Below are positions 27,403-36,029 of a stretch of 64,000 nucleotides of DNA, in pieces. Source of the stretch: Bacteroidales bacterium (GTDB lineage: Bacteria; Bacteroidota; Bacteroidia; Bacteroidales; UBA932). Made by a program: the position numbers and the translations under genes. The first letter of the stretch is position 1, and each line of letters starts with the position of its first letter. Location of the stretch: assembly GCA_017399905.1 (NCBI GenBank), contig JAFQAR010000102.1, positions 56,472 to 120,471 on the forward strand, written 5' to 3'. The notes under the pieces were generated by a model. The model did no database searches. It saw only the letters and a list, made by a program, of their open reading frames with translations, and had not been told where the DNA came from.

Positions 27403-27533
27403 TTATTGTCGTTTGGAAATTAATTGCTAAATTGCGCAGGATTTTGGGGATGGTGTATTATATCCTACCGAAATATTGATATTAACTAATAACAATTCAA
27501 TAACTTAATTTAATCAAACACACAAAAACAATT

Positions 27534-28334
27534 ATGAAAAAAATTTTCATGTTTTTGGCAGTAATGGGCGTTATGGCCTTTTCTGCACAGAACGCAGCAG
27601 CACAGAACGCAGCAGCTCAGGACGAGCAGGCTGCTGAAACAACAGCAACTGAGGTAGTAACTGAGACTACTGAGGAGGCTCTTCCAGAGGAAGTTCCTAT
27701 GCACCAGGCCCTTAAGACCAAGTTCATCGAAGGTGGTGCCGGCTTCATGGCTCTCGTTATCGCCTGCCTTATCCTCGGTCTTGCACTCTGCATCGAGCGT
27801 ATCCTTTACCTCGGATTCTCAAAGACAAACACCAAGAAGCTCCTTGCAAAGGTTGAGGACGCTCTCAAGAACGGTGGCGTAGAGGCTGCTACTGACGTAT
27901 GCCGCAACACACGCGGTCCTGTAGCTGCAATCTTCACACAGGCACTTCTTCGTCTTGCTGACGGCCAGAGCCTTGAGGATGTCGAGAAGTCAGTTGTTTC
28001 TTACGGTGGCGTAGAGGCTAGCAAGATGGAGCAGAACCTTTCATGGATCTCTCTCTTCATCGCTATCGCTCCATCACTCGGATTCTTGGGAACCGTTATC
28101 GGTATGATCCAGGCATTCGACGCTATCCAGGTAGCAGGTGATATGTCTCCAAACGTTGTTGCAGGTGGTATGAAGGTCGCTTTGATCACTACTGTAGGTG
28201 GTTTGATCGTTGCCGTTATCCTCCAGATCTTCTACAACTATATCCTTTCACAGGTTGAATCCCTCACAATTGAAATGGAGGACGCTTCAATCTCATTGAT
28301 GGATGTTTTGGTTAAATATCAGGAAAACAAATAA
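27534..28334 (+). CDS. exbB: MotA/TolQ/ExbB proton-channel protein with cleavable signal
   Basis: 266 residues. Unlike short ExbB proteins it starts with a signal-like peptide (MKKIFMFLAVMGVMAFSAQ), then a doubled QNAAA unit and an acidic Thr/Glu linker to about residue 55. Three membrane helices follow (about 72-95, 165-190 and 212-235); PSLGFLGTVIGMIQAF is the hallmark of the MotA/TolQ/ExbB family. It should form a pentameric proton channel with ExbD and drive TonB. First gene of a four-gene set. Codons are richer in GCT, GGT, CGT and GTT than its neighbours, suggesting high expression. The 130-base AT-rich leader shows no perfect -7 box. Confidence 0.88.
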   Translation: MKKIFMFLAVMGVMAFSAQNAAAQNAAAQDEQAAETTATEVVTETTEEALPEEVPMHQALKTKFIEGGAGFMALVIACLILGLALCIERILYLGFSKTNTKKLLAKVEDALKNGGVEAATDVCRNTRGPVAAIFTQALLRLADGQSLEDVEKSVVSYGGVEASKMEQNLSWISLFIAIAPSLGFLGTVIGMIQAFDAIQVAGDMSPNVVAGGMKVALITTVGGLIVAVILQIFYNYILSQVESLTIEMEDASISLMDVLVKYQENK

Positions 28335-28350
28335 TTGACCCTACAACACA

Positions 28351-28791
28351 ATGAATTACAATAAAATAATCAAATGGGTCCTCGCGATTCTCTTCGTAGT
28401 GGGCGTCGTATTCAGTGTCTACGGCTTCATCGTAGGATGGCCTGCGACAGTGAATGATGCAACACTGCCTGTAGAGCTCGCTCTTGGATGCGCATATGCT
28501 TTCCTGCTGATTGCCATTCTGGCAGTTGTGCTCGGAGTAGTGGTGATCGGCGGTATCAACAACCCTAAGAGCCTTGTAAAGCTTCTTATCGGACTTGTCG
28601 TAATCGCAGCGATCATCGGAGTAGCATATATCCTCGCACCAGGAACACCAGCTGTAGGATACCTCGGTGAGCCTGTGTCAGATATGACACTCAAGCTTAC
28701 AGATACAATGCTGAATCTTACTTATCTCCTTTGCGGAGGTGCTATCCTTTCACTTATTGTAGGAGCAATCGTTTCTGCAACACGTAAATAA
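28351..28791 (+). CDS. Four-helix membrane protein of the ExbBD set
   Basis: 146 residues, almost entirely hydrophobic: helices at about 8-28, 42-66, 75-94 and 122-143. The short loops include INNPKSLVK (cytoplasmic side likely) and an exposed loop APGTPAVGYLGEPVSD. I recognise no catalytic motif. It lies between exbB and the first exbD with gaps of 16 and 8 bases, so it is probably made together with them and may be an accessory membrane subunit of this motor. This is inference from position only. Confidence 0.7.
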   Translation: MNYNKIIKWVLAILFVVGVVFSVYGFIVGWPATVNDATLPVELALGCAYAFLLIAILAVVLGVVVIGGINNPKSLVKLLIGLVVIAAIIGVAYILAPGTPAVGYLGEPVSDMTLKLTDTMLNLTYLLCGGAILSLIVGAIVSATRK

Positions 28792-28799
28792 CAGACATC

Positions 28800-29375
28800 A
28801 TGGGTAAGAAAACACCAGAAATCAATTCAAGTTCAACGGCGGACATTGCATTCCTCCTGCTCTGCTACTTCCTGATGACCACTACAATGGATCAGGATAT
28901 GGGTCTGCAGCGTCGTTTGCCTCCAATGCCTGATCCAAATCAGAAAGTGGAGGACCAGAAGGTTAATCGCCGCAACATCATCGTTGTGAAGATCAACTCA
29001 GCCGACAGACTTCTCGCTGGTACTGAGCCTATGCACGTCAGCCAACTTAAGGATAAGATCAAAGAGTTCCTCACAAACCCTGCAAACGACCCTAACCTCC
29101 CTGAAAAGGAAGAGATCGAAATCGAAGGATATGGTCCATGCATGGTTTCAAAGGGTGTCATATCTCTCCAGAATGACCGCGGTACAAGCTACCAGGCATA
29201 TATCGCTGTTCAGAACGAGCTTGTAAAGGCCGTCAATGAACTCCGCGACGAGTGGTCAATGGCAAACTTCGGAAAGAAGTATGCTAATCTGGATGAGGAC
29301 CAGCAGGGAATCGCTAGAAAGGCTATTCCTCAGAACATATCTGAGGCTGAGCCTAAGGATGTTTCTAAGAAATAA
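28800..29375 (+). CDS. exbD: ExbD/TolR-family protein (first copy)
   Basis: 191 residues. One membrane helix near the N-terminus (STADIAFLLLCYFLMTT) with the conserved Asp (Asp15) that carries protons in ExbD/TolR, then a periplasmic domain of about 150 residues, longer than in E. coli ExbD. The C-terminal 40 residues are charged (NFGKKYANLDEDQQ). It pairs with the upstream ExbB. The second exbD copy follows 15 bases later. Confidence 0.88.
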   Translation: MGKKTPEINSSSTADIAFLLLCYFLMTTTMDQDMGLQRRLPPMPDPNQKVEDQKVNRRNIIVVKINSADRLLAGTEPMHVSQLKDKIKEFLTNPANDPNLPEKEEIEIEGYGPCMVSKGVISLQNDRGTSYQAYIAVQNELVKAVNELRDEWSMANFGKKYANLDEDQQGIARKAIPQNISEAEPKDVSKK

Positions 29376-29390
29376 AGGAGAATCAACGAT

Positions 29391-29861
29391 ATGTCAAGAT
29401 TTAAAAACAAAGAGAAAAGGACAGTGCCACAGCCACCTTCTGGCTCACTTTCCGACATCGTGTTCATGCTGTTGTTCTTCTTTATGGTGACAACCACTAT
29501 GCGTGAAACTGAAAACAAGGTCATGGTAAAGCTCCCTGAAGCATCTGAGGTAGCAAAACTTGAAAGAAAGGATTTGACTTCATACATCAACATCGGTACT
29601 CCTACAAGGAACCTTCAGGCTCAGTACGGTACTGATTCACGTATCCAGCTCAATGACTCATTCAAGACTGTTGACGAGATCCGTGACTTCATCGCTGCAG
29701 AGCGTGACGCCATGTCTGAGGCAGACAGATCTTTCATGACAGTTGCAATCAAAGCTGACGAGACAACTCGTATGGGTATCGTTACAGACGTTAAGCAGGA
29801 GCTTCGTAAGTGCTCTGCGCTTAAGATCATGTATACAGCAAGAAAACCTGCAGAAAACTAA
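29391..29861 (+). CDS. exbD: ExbD/TolR-family protein (second copy)
   Basis: 156 residues. A basic start (MSRFKNKEKRT), then one membrane helix with the conserved Asp in GSLSDIVFMLLFFFMVTTT, and a periplasmic domain ending in a typical ExbD strand (SALKIMYTARKP). ExbD works as a dimer, so the two different copies may form a heterodimer in one ExbB channel. Last gene of the set; a terminator hairpin begins 23 bases downstream. Confidence 0.88.
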   Translation: MSRFKNKEKRTVPQPPSGSLSDIVFMLLFFFMVTTTMRETENKVMVKLPEASEVAKLERKDLTSYINIGTPTRNLQAQYGTDSRIQLNDSFKTVDEIRDFIAAERDAMSEADRSFMTVAIKADETTRMGIVTDVKQELRKCSALKIMYTARKPAEN

Positions 29862-29884
29862 AAAAGTTTCTACATATTTTAAAG

Positions 29885-29912
29885 AAGACAGCCTGACAGG
29901 CTGTCTTTTTTA
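29885..29912 (+). terminator. Intrinsic terminator after the ExbBD set
   Basis: A 9-bp stem (29885-29893 with 29899-29907), a 5-base loop and a run of T. Confidence 0.85.
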
Positions 29913-29945
29913 TTTATTAAAGTACTGATTATACGGGAATTTTGG

Positions 29946-29953
29946 TATTTTTG
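29946..29953 (+). promoter_or_regulatory. -7 box of the alkaline phosphatase gene
   Basis: TATTTTTG is a perfect TAnnTTTG box. The first in-frame ATG (29962) is only 8 bases downstream, so the next ATG (29974), which also gives the better lipoprotein signal, is the likelier start. No clear PhoB-type site was seen. Confidence 0.6.
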
Positions 29954-29973
29954 TATGATTAATGACCAAAACC

Positions 29974-31191
29974 ATGAAACTGAGAACATTTGCAGCTCTG
30001 ATCTGCGCTATCACATTCACGTTAGTGAACACCGGATGCACCGGAAACGTTGACAAGAACGAAGGAAAGGCAAAGTACATCTTCCTGTTTATCGGAGATG
30101 GAATGGGCAACTCACATGTTGCAGCAGCCGAATCCTACCTTTCATATAAGGCTGGCAAACTTGGAGGGGAACAGTTGACCATGACCACATTCCCTTACCT
30201 GGGCCTTGCAACTACTTATTCAGCGAGTCACAACATAACCTGCTCGTCAGCTGCAGGTACTGCCATAGCATGCGGTCAGAAGACAAACAACGGAATGGTA
30301 GGTGTAGACCCTGAAGGAAACAGGCTTGAAAGCATATCATTCGCTCTTCAGAAGGAAGGATATAAAGTAGGAATAATGTCTTCTGTTCCTATCAACCATG
30401 CAACACCAGCATCTTTCTACAGTCATAATAACAGCAGAAGCGCATATTACAGCATCAGCAAGGAGATTCCTGCCAGCGGTTTCGAATTCTTCGGAGGTGC
30501 CGGATTCCTCGGCTTCAACGGAGATGACGGAAATGAAGAAGATACAGACGTATATCTTGAAAACAACGGTTACAAAGTATGCTACGGATCCGAAGAGTTC
30601 AATAGTGCTGCAGACACCTGTGACAGGATAATATTATGCCAGGAAGGTAACAGAAAGTCAAGTGCAGGAAACTATGTGAGCGACGGAAGCGAGCCGGAAG
30701 AGATTTCTCTTGCACAAATGATGGAAATGGCGATAGGATACCTCGGTGATGAAAAGCCTTTCTTCATAATGTGCGAAGGCGGTGCCATCGACTGGTCGGC
30801 ACATGACAACAAGACCATGTCGACAATCAACGAGACGCTCGAATTCGACGCAGCAATCAAGGTGGCATACGACTTCTACCTTGAGCACGCGGATGAAACA
30901 ATAATCGTAGTGACCGCAGACCATGAGACAGGAGGAATCTCGTTAGGCTCAAGGATGGGTTCAAGCAACATCGACTGGGAGGCGCTCGAGGCTCAGTGGA
31001 ACGAAAGCGGACAGAAGAGCACCCTTGAAAGCAAGGCGAACTGGGAACTCAACGAGAAAAGCTCTATAGGATGGACCACATTCGGTCATACAGGATCCCC
31101 AGTACCGGTCTATGCAATAGGCAAAGGTGCGGAGAAATTCTGCGGAAGATTGGACAACACCGAGATAAAAGGTAAAATTTTAGGTGAATAG
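29974..31191 (+). CDS. Alkaline phosphatase, lipoprotein form
   Basis: 405 residues from the ATG at 29974 (an ATG 12 bases upstream is possible). The signal ends in a lipobox (LVNTGC, Cys22), so the enzyme is lipid-anchored. Alkaline-phosphatase-superfamily motifs: FLFIGDGMG (first metal Asp), ITCSSAAGTAIACG (nucleophile region), INHATPASFYSHN, IMCEGGAIDWSAHDN and VTADHETGG (metal ligands). It releases phosphate from phosphomonoesters outside the inner membrane. It stands between the ExbBD set and asnS and has its own promoter. Confidence 0.9.
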   Translation: MKLRTFAALICAITFTLVNTGCTGNVDKNEGKAKYIFLFIGDGMGNSHVAAAESYLSYKAGKLGGEQLTMTTFPYLGLATTYSASHNITCSSAAGTAIACGQKTNNGMVGVDPEGNRLESISFALQKEGYKVGIMSSVPINHATPASFYSHNNSRSAYYSISKEIPASGFEFFGGAGFLGFNGDDGNEEDTDVYLENNGYKVCYGSEEFNSAADTCDRIILCQEGNRKSSAGNYVSDGSEPEEISLAQMMEMAIGYLGDEKPFFIMCEGGAIDWSAHDNKTMSTINETLEFDAAIKVAYDFYLEHADETIIVVTADHETGGISLGSRMGSSNIDWEALEAQWNESGQKSTLESKANWELNEKSSIGWTTFGHTGSPVPVYAIGKGAEKFCGRLDNTEIKGKILGE

Positions 31192-31203
31192 GCCCAAATC
31201 GAT

Positions 31204-31211
31204 TATCTTTG
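31204..31211 (+). promoter_or_regulatory. -7 box of asnS
   Basis: TATCTTTG, a perfect TAnnTTTG box 27 bases before the asnS ATG and 12 bases after the alkaline phosphatase stop. No clear -33 TTG. Confidence 0.6.
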
Positions 31212-31238
31212 CAAAGTTTGTAAAAATCGTAATAATAA

Positions 31239-32633
31239 ATGGAAACAGTCATCAGAACCAAAGTGAAGGACCTGCTCAAGAGCGAGCCGGGTAAGGAGGT
31301 TCTTGCCAAAGGATGGGTAAGAACAAAGAGAGGGAACAAGAATGTGGCGTTCATAGCCCTGAACGATGGTTCCACTATAAATAATATTCAGATTGTAGTT
31401 GACAAGACTCCTGAGAATGAGGCTGTACTTGCCAAGGTGACCACCGGAGCCTGCATCGCAGTGAAAGGTCATCTCGTGGAGTCTATGGGAGGCGGACAGG
31501 CGACAGAGATCCAGGCGACAGAGATCGAGATCTACGGAGAGTGCGACCCTATGCGCTATCCTCTCCAGAAGAAGGACACTTCTTTCGAATTCCTGAGGAC
31601 AGTTGCACACCTTCGTCCAAGAACAAATACATTCGGAGCAATCTATCGCGTAAGAAGCAAGATGGCTTATGCAATCCATCAGTTCTTCAATGAAAAGGGA
31701 TTCGTATACGTACACACACCACTCATCACAGCTTCTGACTGCGAGGGAGCAGGACAGATGTTCAGGGTGACGACTCTCGACATGGAGAACCTTCCACGCA
31801 ACAAGAAGGGAGCGATCGACTATACAAAGGACTTCTTCGGCAAGGAGACGAGCCTCACGGTGAGCGGACAGCTCGAAGGCGAGCTCGGAGCAATGGCTCT
31901 CGGAGAGATCTATACCTTCGGTCCTACATTCCGCGCCGAGAATTCAAACACACCTCGCCACCTTGCAGAGTTCTGGATGATCGAGCCTGAAATGGCCTTC
32001 TATGAGATCAAGGACAATATGGATCTTGCAGAGGAGTTCATCAAGTATCTCGTGAAATATGCCCTCGACAACTGCTACGACGACATAAAGTTCCTCAATG
32101 ACAGATATGACAACGAACTTCTCGAGCGTCTTGAAGGAGTTGCGGACACAGAGTTCGTACGCCTCACATACACAGAGGGAATCAAGATTCTTGAGGCTGC
32201 AGGCATAGAGTGGGAGTATCCTGTAAGCTGGGGTACCGACCTCCAGAGCGAGCATGAAAGATATCTCGTCGAGAAGCATTTCAAGAAGCCTGTCATCCTT
32301 ACCGACTATCCTAAGGACATCAAGGCATTCTACATGAAGCAGAACGAGGACGGCAAGACCGTTCGTGCAATGGACGTCCTCTTCCCTAAGATCGGTGAGA
32401 TCATCGGAGGTTCAGAGCGTGAGTCTTCACTCCAGAAGCTTGAGGAGCGCATTGAAGAGCTCGGAATGAGCCGCAAGGGTCTTGAGTGGTACCTCGATAC
32501 ACGCCGTTTCGGATCGGCACCACACAGCGGATTCGGCCTCGGATTCGAACGTCTCCTTCTTTTCGTTACAGGAATGAGCAACATACGTGACGTCATTCCT
32601 TTCCCAAGAACACCAAAGAACGCAGAATACTAA
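31239..32633 (+). CDS. asnS: Asparaginyl-tRNA synthetase
   Basis: 464 residues, full length. The N-terminal OB-fold (residues about 15-105) binds the anticodon. The class II catalytic domain follows, with [21 protein letters not shown] (motif 2 region) and the motif 3 segment [14 protein letters not shown] near the C-terminus. The GGSERESS block is also typical. Presence of AsnRS means Asn-tRNA can be charged directly. The uridine kinase gene starts after a one-base gap. Confidence 0.97.
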   Translation: METVIRTKVKDLLKSEPGKEVLAKGWVRTKRGNKNVAFIALNDGSTINNIQIVVDKTPENEAVLAKVTTGACIAVKGHLVESMGGGQATEIQATEIEIYGECDPMRYPLQKKDTSFEFLRTVAHLRPRTNTFGAIYRVRSKMAYAIHQFFNEKGFVYVHTPLITASDCEGAGQMFRVTTLDMENLPRNKKGAIDYTKDFFGKETSLTVSGQLEGELGAMALGEIYTFGPTFRAENSNTPRHLAEFWMIEPEMAFYEIKDNMDLAEEFIKYLVKYALDNCYDDIKFLNDRYDNELLERLEGVADTEFVRLTYTEGIKILEAAGIEWEYPVSWGTDLQSEHERYLVEKHFKKPVILTDYPKDIKAFYMKQNEDGKTVRAMDVLFPKIGEIIGGSERESSLQKLEERIEELGMSRKGLEWYLDTRRFGSAPHSGFGLGFERLLLFVTGMSNIRDVIPFPRTPKNAEY

Positions 32634-32634
32634 T

Positions 32635-33258
32635 ATGCTTATCATCGGAATAGCCGGAGGATCCGGATCAGGCAAGACCACAGTAGTCAAGGCAATCACA
32701 GAACAGCTCAAGGAGAATGTGGTGGTAATACCTCAGGACTCTTATTACAAAGACCTGAGTCACTACACAGAGGAGCAGAAAAGGGTTCACAACTTCGACC
32801 ATCCCGATTCAATAGACTTCGACCTTCTCAGAGCGCAGCTCAAGGAGCTGCGCGAAGGAAGAGTCGTGGAACAGCCGGTATATTCATACATCACCTGCGG
32901 AAGATCAAAGACAGAGACGGTGACCGTAAAGCCGGCTGACGTGATTATTGTCGAAGGTATACTCATCTTCACGGATCCTAAGCTCCGCAAGCTTATGGAT
33001 ATCAAGATCTTCGTCGATGCAGACGACGATGACAGGCTTATGAGGGTAATGGCAAGAGATATCGTGGAAAGAGGCAAGACCGTGGAATGGGTCATTGAAC
33101 GATATTCCAAGACGGTGAAGCCTATGTATCTCCAGTTCATAGAGCCAAGCAAGAGATATGCAGACATCATCATTCCGCAGGGAGGACACAACAAGGTGGC
33201 TATCGACGTGATATCAGCCACAATTGAAAAGTCCCTGGCCGGATGTAAGAAGAAATAG
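32635..33258 (+). CDS. udk: Uridine kinase
   Basis: 207 residues from the ATG at 32635, one base after the asnS stop; a longer frame lies inside asnS. The P-loop GGSGSGKTT is at residues 8-16, PQDSYYKD and FDHPDSIDFD carry the substrate-side residues, and VEGILIF is the Walker B-like block. It phosphorylates uridine and cytidine to the monophosphates in pyrimidine salvage. It is in an operon with asnS and probably with the TonB-like gene downstream. Confidence 0.95.
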   Translation: MLIIGIAGGSGSGKTTVVKAITEQLKENVVVIPQDSYYKDLSHYTEEQKRVHNFDHPDSIDFDLLRAQLKELREGRVVEQPVYSYITCGRSKTETVTVKPADVIIVEGILIFTDPKLRKLMDIKIFVDADDDDRLMRVMARDIVERGKTVEWVIERYSKTVKPMYLQFIEPSKRYADIIIPQGGHNKVAIDVISATIEKSLAGCKKK

Positions 33259-33277
33259 TCAGACATTCCTACATCAA

Positions 33278-34012
33278 GTGAAGAATCCCCTTAAGGAAAA
33301 GGAAAACAGAGCCGGACTCTATATCACCGTGATCTTCCATCTCACGGTGATTATTGTCTTGCTGCTGTATCAGATAGATTCGACACTGAGACGTGAAGAG
33401 AGTTTCGTCCTTGACTTTTCAAGACAGGAGGAGATCGAAAGGAAGGAGAAGGAGGAGATCTTCAAGGAAGACATCAGCCGGAAACTTGACGAAATGATCG
33501 CAGCTGCACAGAATTCGGGAGACCCGATCAGGAATATCGCCGTTGATGCAAGCAGAGCCCGTTTAAAGGACGACAGAGGCACTGACGCGGAGCAGTTGTA
33601 CAAAGATGCCGAAAGACTTGCTCAAGACCTGAAAAACGGCCAGAAAGACGCCATAGAAGAAAATGCCGTCGACGAGACGGTGGAACTCCAGCACCAGCGC
33701 AAGCCGACGAAAGAAGAGCAGAAGGAATACAGCGGTCCTTCAGTCGTATCATATACTCTTGACGGACGAAAGGCCAGCCATCTCAAGATACCGGCATACA
33801 GATGCAACGGAGGAGGAGATGTCACGGTGATCATAACCGTAAACAACGCCGGACAGGTAGTAAACGCCAAGGTCATGGATTCCATTTCATCAGCCGACCA
33901 GTGCCTGCGCAGTTTCGCAGTCAGGGCAGCCCGCCTTTCAAGGTTCTCCGCATCACAAAATGCCCCGGCCAATCAGACCGGGGAAATCGTTTACAGATTC
34001 ATAGCGCAATAA
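33278..34012 (+). CDS. TonB-like energy-transducer protein
   Basis: 244 residues from a GTG at 33278, 19 bases after udk; a TTG at 33224 lies inside udk and is unlikely. Residues about 12-32 form the single membrane helix (LYITVIFHLTVIIVLLLYQ). A charged, helical region follows (about 40-150), then a C-terminal domain with GGGDVTVIITVNNAGQVVNA, a TonB C-terminal-like fold. There is no Pro-rich spacer as in classical TonB, and the middle is Lys/Glu-rich. It is separate from both ExbBD sets, so its partner is unclear. It converges on the S41 protease gene with a 4-base gap. Confidence 0.65.
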   Translation: MKNPLKEKENRAGLYITVIFHLTVIIVLLLYQIDSTLRREESFVLDFSRQEEIERKEKEEIFKEDISRKLDEMIAAAQNSGDPIRNIAVDASRARLKDDRGTDAEQLYKDAERLAQDLKNGQKDAIEENAVDETVELQHQRKPTKEEQKEYSGPSVVSYTLDGRKASHLKIPAYRCNGGGDVTVIITVNNAGQVVNAKVMDSISSADQCLRSFAVRAARLSRFSASQNAPANQTGEIVYRFIAQ

Positions 34013-34016
34013 AGCG

Positions 34017-35603
34017 TCATCCGATAGTGCTCGGATTATTCAAGGCAGCCTGGACGGTATCGTCTATAGGCAGGTAGAATCTGTAGAAAGCTTCTTCATC
34101 GAGTTTCGAGAAGCGTCCCACAAGAGCCTTCAGCTGTGGCATCATATATGGCTCGGTCTTTTCCCACTCCCCTTCCGCAGGCCTTATTCCGTCGACACGT
34201 GCAGCATAATCAAGGAACTGAGTTCCCAGGTCGATATCGTCAAGGAAGCGTTCCAAAGTCTCGAAATCATCGATTCCTGAAAGGCTGTTCCTGTATTTGT
34301 CGAACATCGCCTGTGCAAAACGCATCTGCACGGTCTTCCTGTTACATTCTATATAGAATCTTGTCGCCAGAGTCGTATCAATAGGCACAAAGATATCCGG
34401 GATGATTCCACCTCCGCCATAGACCCTGCGGCCTTTTACGGTATAGAACACAGCAGTGGTATCGACCTTCATGCTGTCTGCCGAAGTCATTTCTCCATGA
34501 GCGTAACGCTCATATATGTCATATGCGTAATCCGCGTCATATGGTTTCTGGATACAGCGTCCTGAAGGAGTGAAGAAACGCGCCACGGTAAGACGGATTC
34601 CAGAACCGTCGGTGAAGTTTATAGGCTCCTGCACAAGACCCTTTCCGAAAGAGCGTCGTCCGACGATCACACCTCTGTCATTATCCTGGATGGCTCCCGA
34701 GAAGATTTCGCTCGAAGAAGCTGTTCCTTCGTCTATGAGAACCGATATCTCTATATCCTTGAGTGAACCTCTTCCGTCTGCATCATAGTCCTGACGAGGA
34801 CGATGAAGGCCTTCCATATAGACGACGCCATCACCCTTCTGAAGGAACTCGTTTGCAAGAAGCCAGGACTGGTCGAAATAGCCTCCGGTATTGTCCCTGA
34901 GGTCGAATATAAGCCTCTTCATTCCCTGCTCTACAAGCGCGGAAGCGGCCGAAGTGAATTCAGAATAGGTCGTCCTGGTGAATTTCGAAAGCTTGATGTA
35001 TCCCGTAGTATCGTTGATCATGAAGGATGCATCGACGCAATGGACAGGGATCTTATCCCTCACGATATCGAAAGGAATGATGGAACCGTCGCGATTGACC
35101 GTTATCTTCACCTTCGTACCTTTCGGGCCTTTCATGAGCCTTATCATGCTGTCCTGAGGCATCTTGACACCTGCCACGACCCTGTCGTCGACCTTTACGA
35201 TCCTGTCGCCCTGAAGAAGACCTGCCTTCTCGGAAGGGCCGCCTGGCAACGGGTTAAGGACGATGGCCGTATCGTTCGGGACATTGAATGTAATGCCTAT
35301 ACCTTCGAAATTGCCTGCAAGCTCAGTCTCCGATTCGGTAAGTTCAACAGGAGGAAGATACACGGAATGAGGATCAAGCTTTGCCAACGCAGCCACGACA
35401 GCAGCATCCGTCATATTCTTCATATCGATGGTGTCCACATAATTCTTCTGGACCTCCTGAAGTATGAGGTTCAGTTTACGCCACCTGTTGTAGTCTCCGT
35501 CAAACTTCTTTTCAGGCAAGGCCTTTATGACAACTAAAGTAAGAAGCACTCCCAGGATGATTCCGAGGAGTGCGACAGTCAAAGTATTATCAAATCTCTT
35601 CAT
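34017..35603 (-). CDS. S41-family C-terminal processing protease
   Basis: 528 residues. One N-terminal membrane anchor (residues 8-28), a PDZ domain (about 90-175, GIGITFNVPN onward), then the S41 catalytic domain with VLIDEGTASSSEIFSGA (nucleophile Ser) and VGRRSFGKGLVQ (general base Lys). The protease should act in the periplasm on C-terminal ends of unfolded or exported proteins. The last 150 residues form a C-terminal extension typical of Bacteroidota Ctp. Last gene of a unit that starts at ridA; two bases separate it from the dCMP deaminase gene. Confidence 0.92.
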   Translation of the reverse strand: MKRFDNTLTVALLGIILGVLLTLVVIKALPEKKFDGDYNRWRKLNLILQEVQKNYVDTIDMKNMTDAAVVAALAKLDPHSVYLPPVELTESETELAGNFEGIGITFNVPNDTAIVLNPLPGGPSEKAGLLQGDRIVKVDDRVVAGVKMPQDSMIRLMKGPKGTKVKITVNRDGSIIPFDIVRDKIPVHCVDASFMINDTTGYIKLSKFTRTTYSEFTSAASALVEQGMKRLIFDLRDNTGGYFDQSWLLANEFLQKGDGVVYMEGLHRPRQDYDADGRGSLKDIEISVLIDEGTASSSEIFSGAIQDNDRGVIVGRRSFGKGLVQEPINFTDGSGIRLTVARFFTPSGRCIQKPYDADYAYDIYERYAHGEMTSADSMKVDTTAVFYTVKGRRVYGGGGIIPDIFVPIDTTLATRFYIECNRKTVQMRFAQAMFDKYRNSLSGIDDFETLERFLDDIDLGTQFLDYAARVDGIRPAEGEWEKTEPYMMPQLKALVGRFSKLDEEAFYRFYLPIDDTVQAALNNPSTIG

Positions 35604-35605
35604 AA

Positions 35606-36010
35606 TCAGTCAACCTGTTCAACCTCTATACCAGCACGTTTGAGAAGATCGATGCCGTCCGTCAGCCTATATGCATCCCGATACACGACCCTCCTGATTC
35701 CGGCCTGTATTATCAGCTTTGCACATTCGAGACAAGGAGAAGCCGTAACATACAGGGTGGCATCCTTGCTGTTGTTTCCTGACTTTGCCACTTTCGTAAT
35801 GGCATTGGCTTCCGCATGAAGCACATAAGGCTTGGTCACACCGTTCTCATCTTCGCAGATGTTCTCGAAGCCGGAAGGAGTACCGTTGTAACCGTCCGAA
35901 ATGATCATCCTGTCCTTGACAAGCAAGGCACCAACCTGACGCCTCTTGCAGTATGAGTTATGAGCCCATACTCCCGCCATTTCGATATAGCTGTGGTCGA
36001 ACTTGTTCAT
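35606..36010 (-). CDS. Deoxycytidylate deaminase
   Basis: 134 residues. Zinc-dependent deaminase fold with HAEAN (zinc His and catalytic Glu) and SPCLECAK (two zinc Cys). KRRQVGALLVKD and DGYNGTPSGF are the dCMP-deaminase blocks that set it apart from cytidine or guanine deaminases. It converts dCMP to dUMP, the precursor of dTMP. It lies between the acyl-CoA ligase and the S41 protease genes in the same transcript. Confidence 0.93.
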   Translation of the reverse strand: MNKFDHSYIEMAGVWAHNSYCKRRQVGALLVKDRMIISDGYNGTPSGFENICEDENGVTKPYVLHAEANAITKVAKSGNNSKDATLYVTASPCLECAKLIIQAGIRRVVYRDAYRLTDGIDLLKRAGIEVEQVD

Positions 36011-36029
36011 GGTCGCTGATATTGATGTT

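Noticed and set aside
27403-27533. Possible riboswitch or leader element before the first exbB
   Set aside because: The 130 bases are AT-rich and show no stem-loop or known aptamer motif by eye; no perfect -7 box either, so nothing specific could be claimed.
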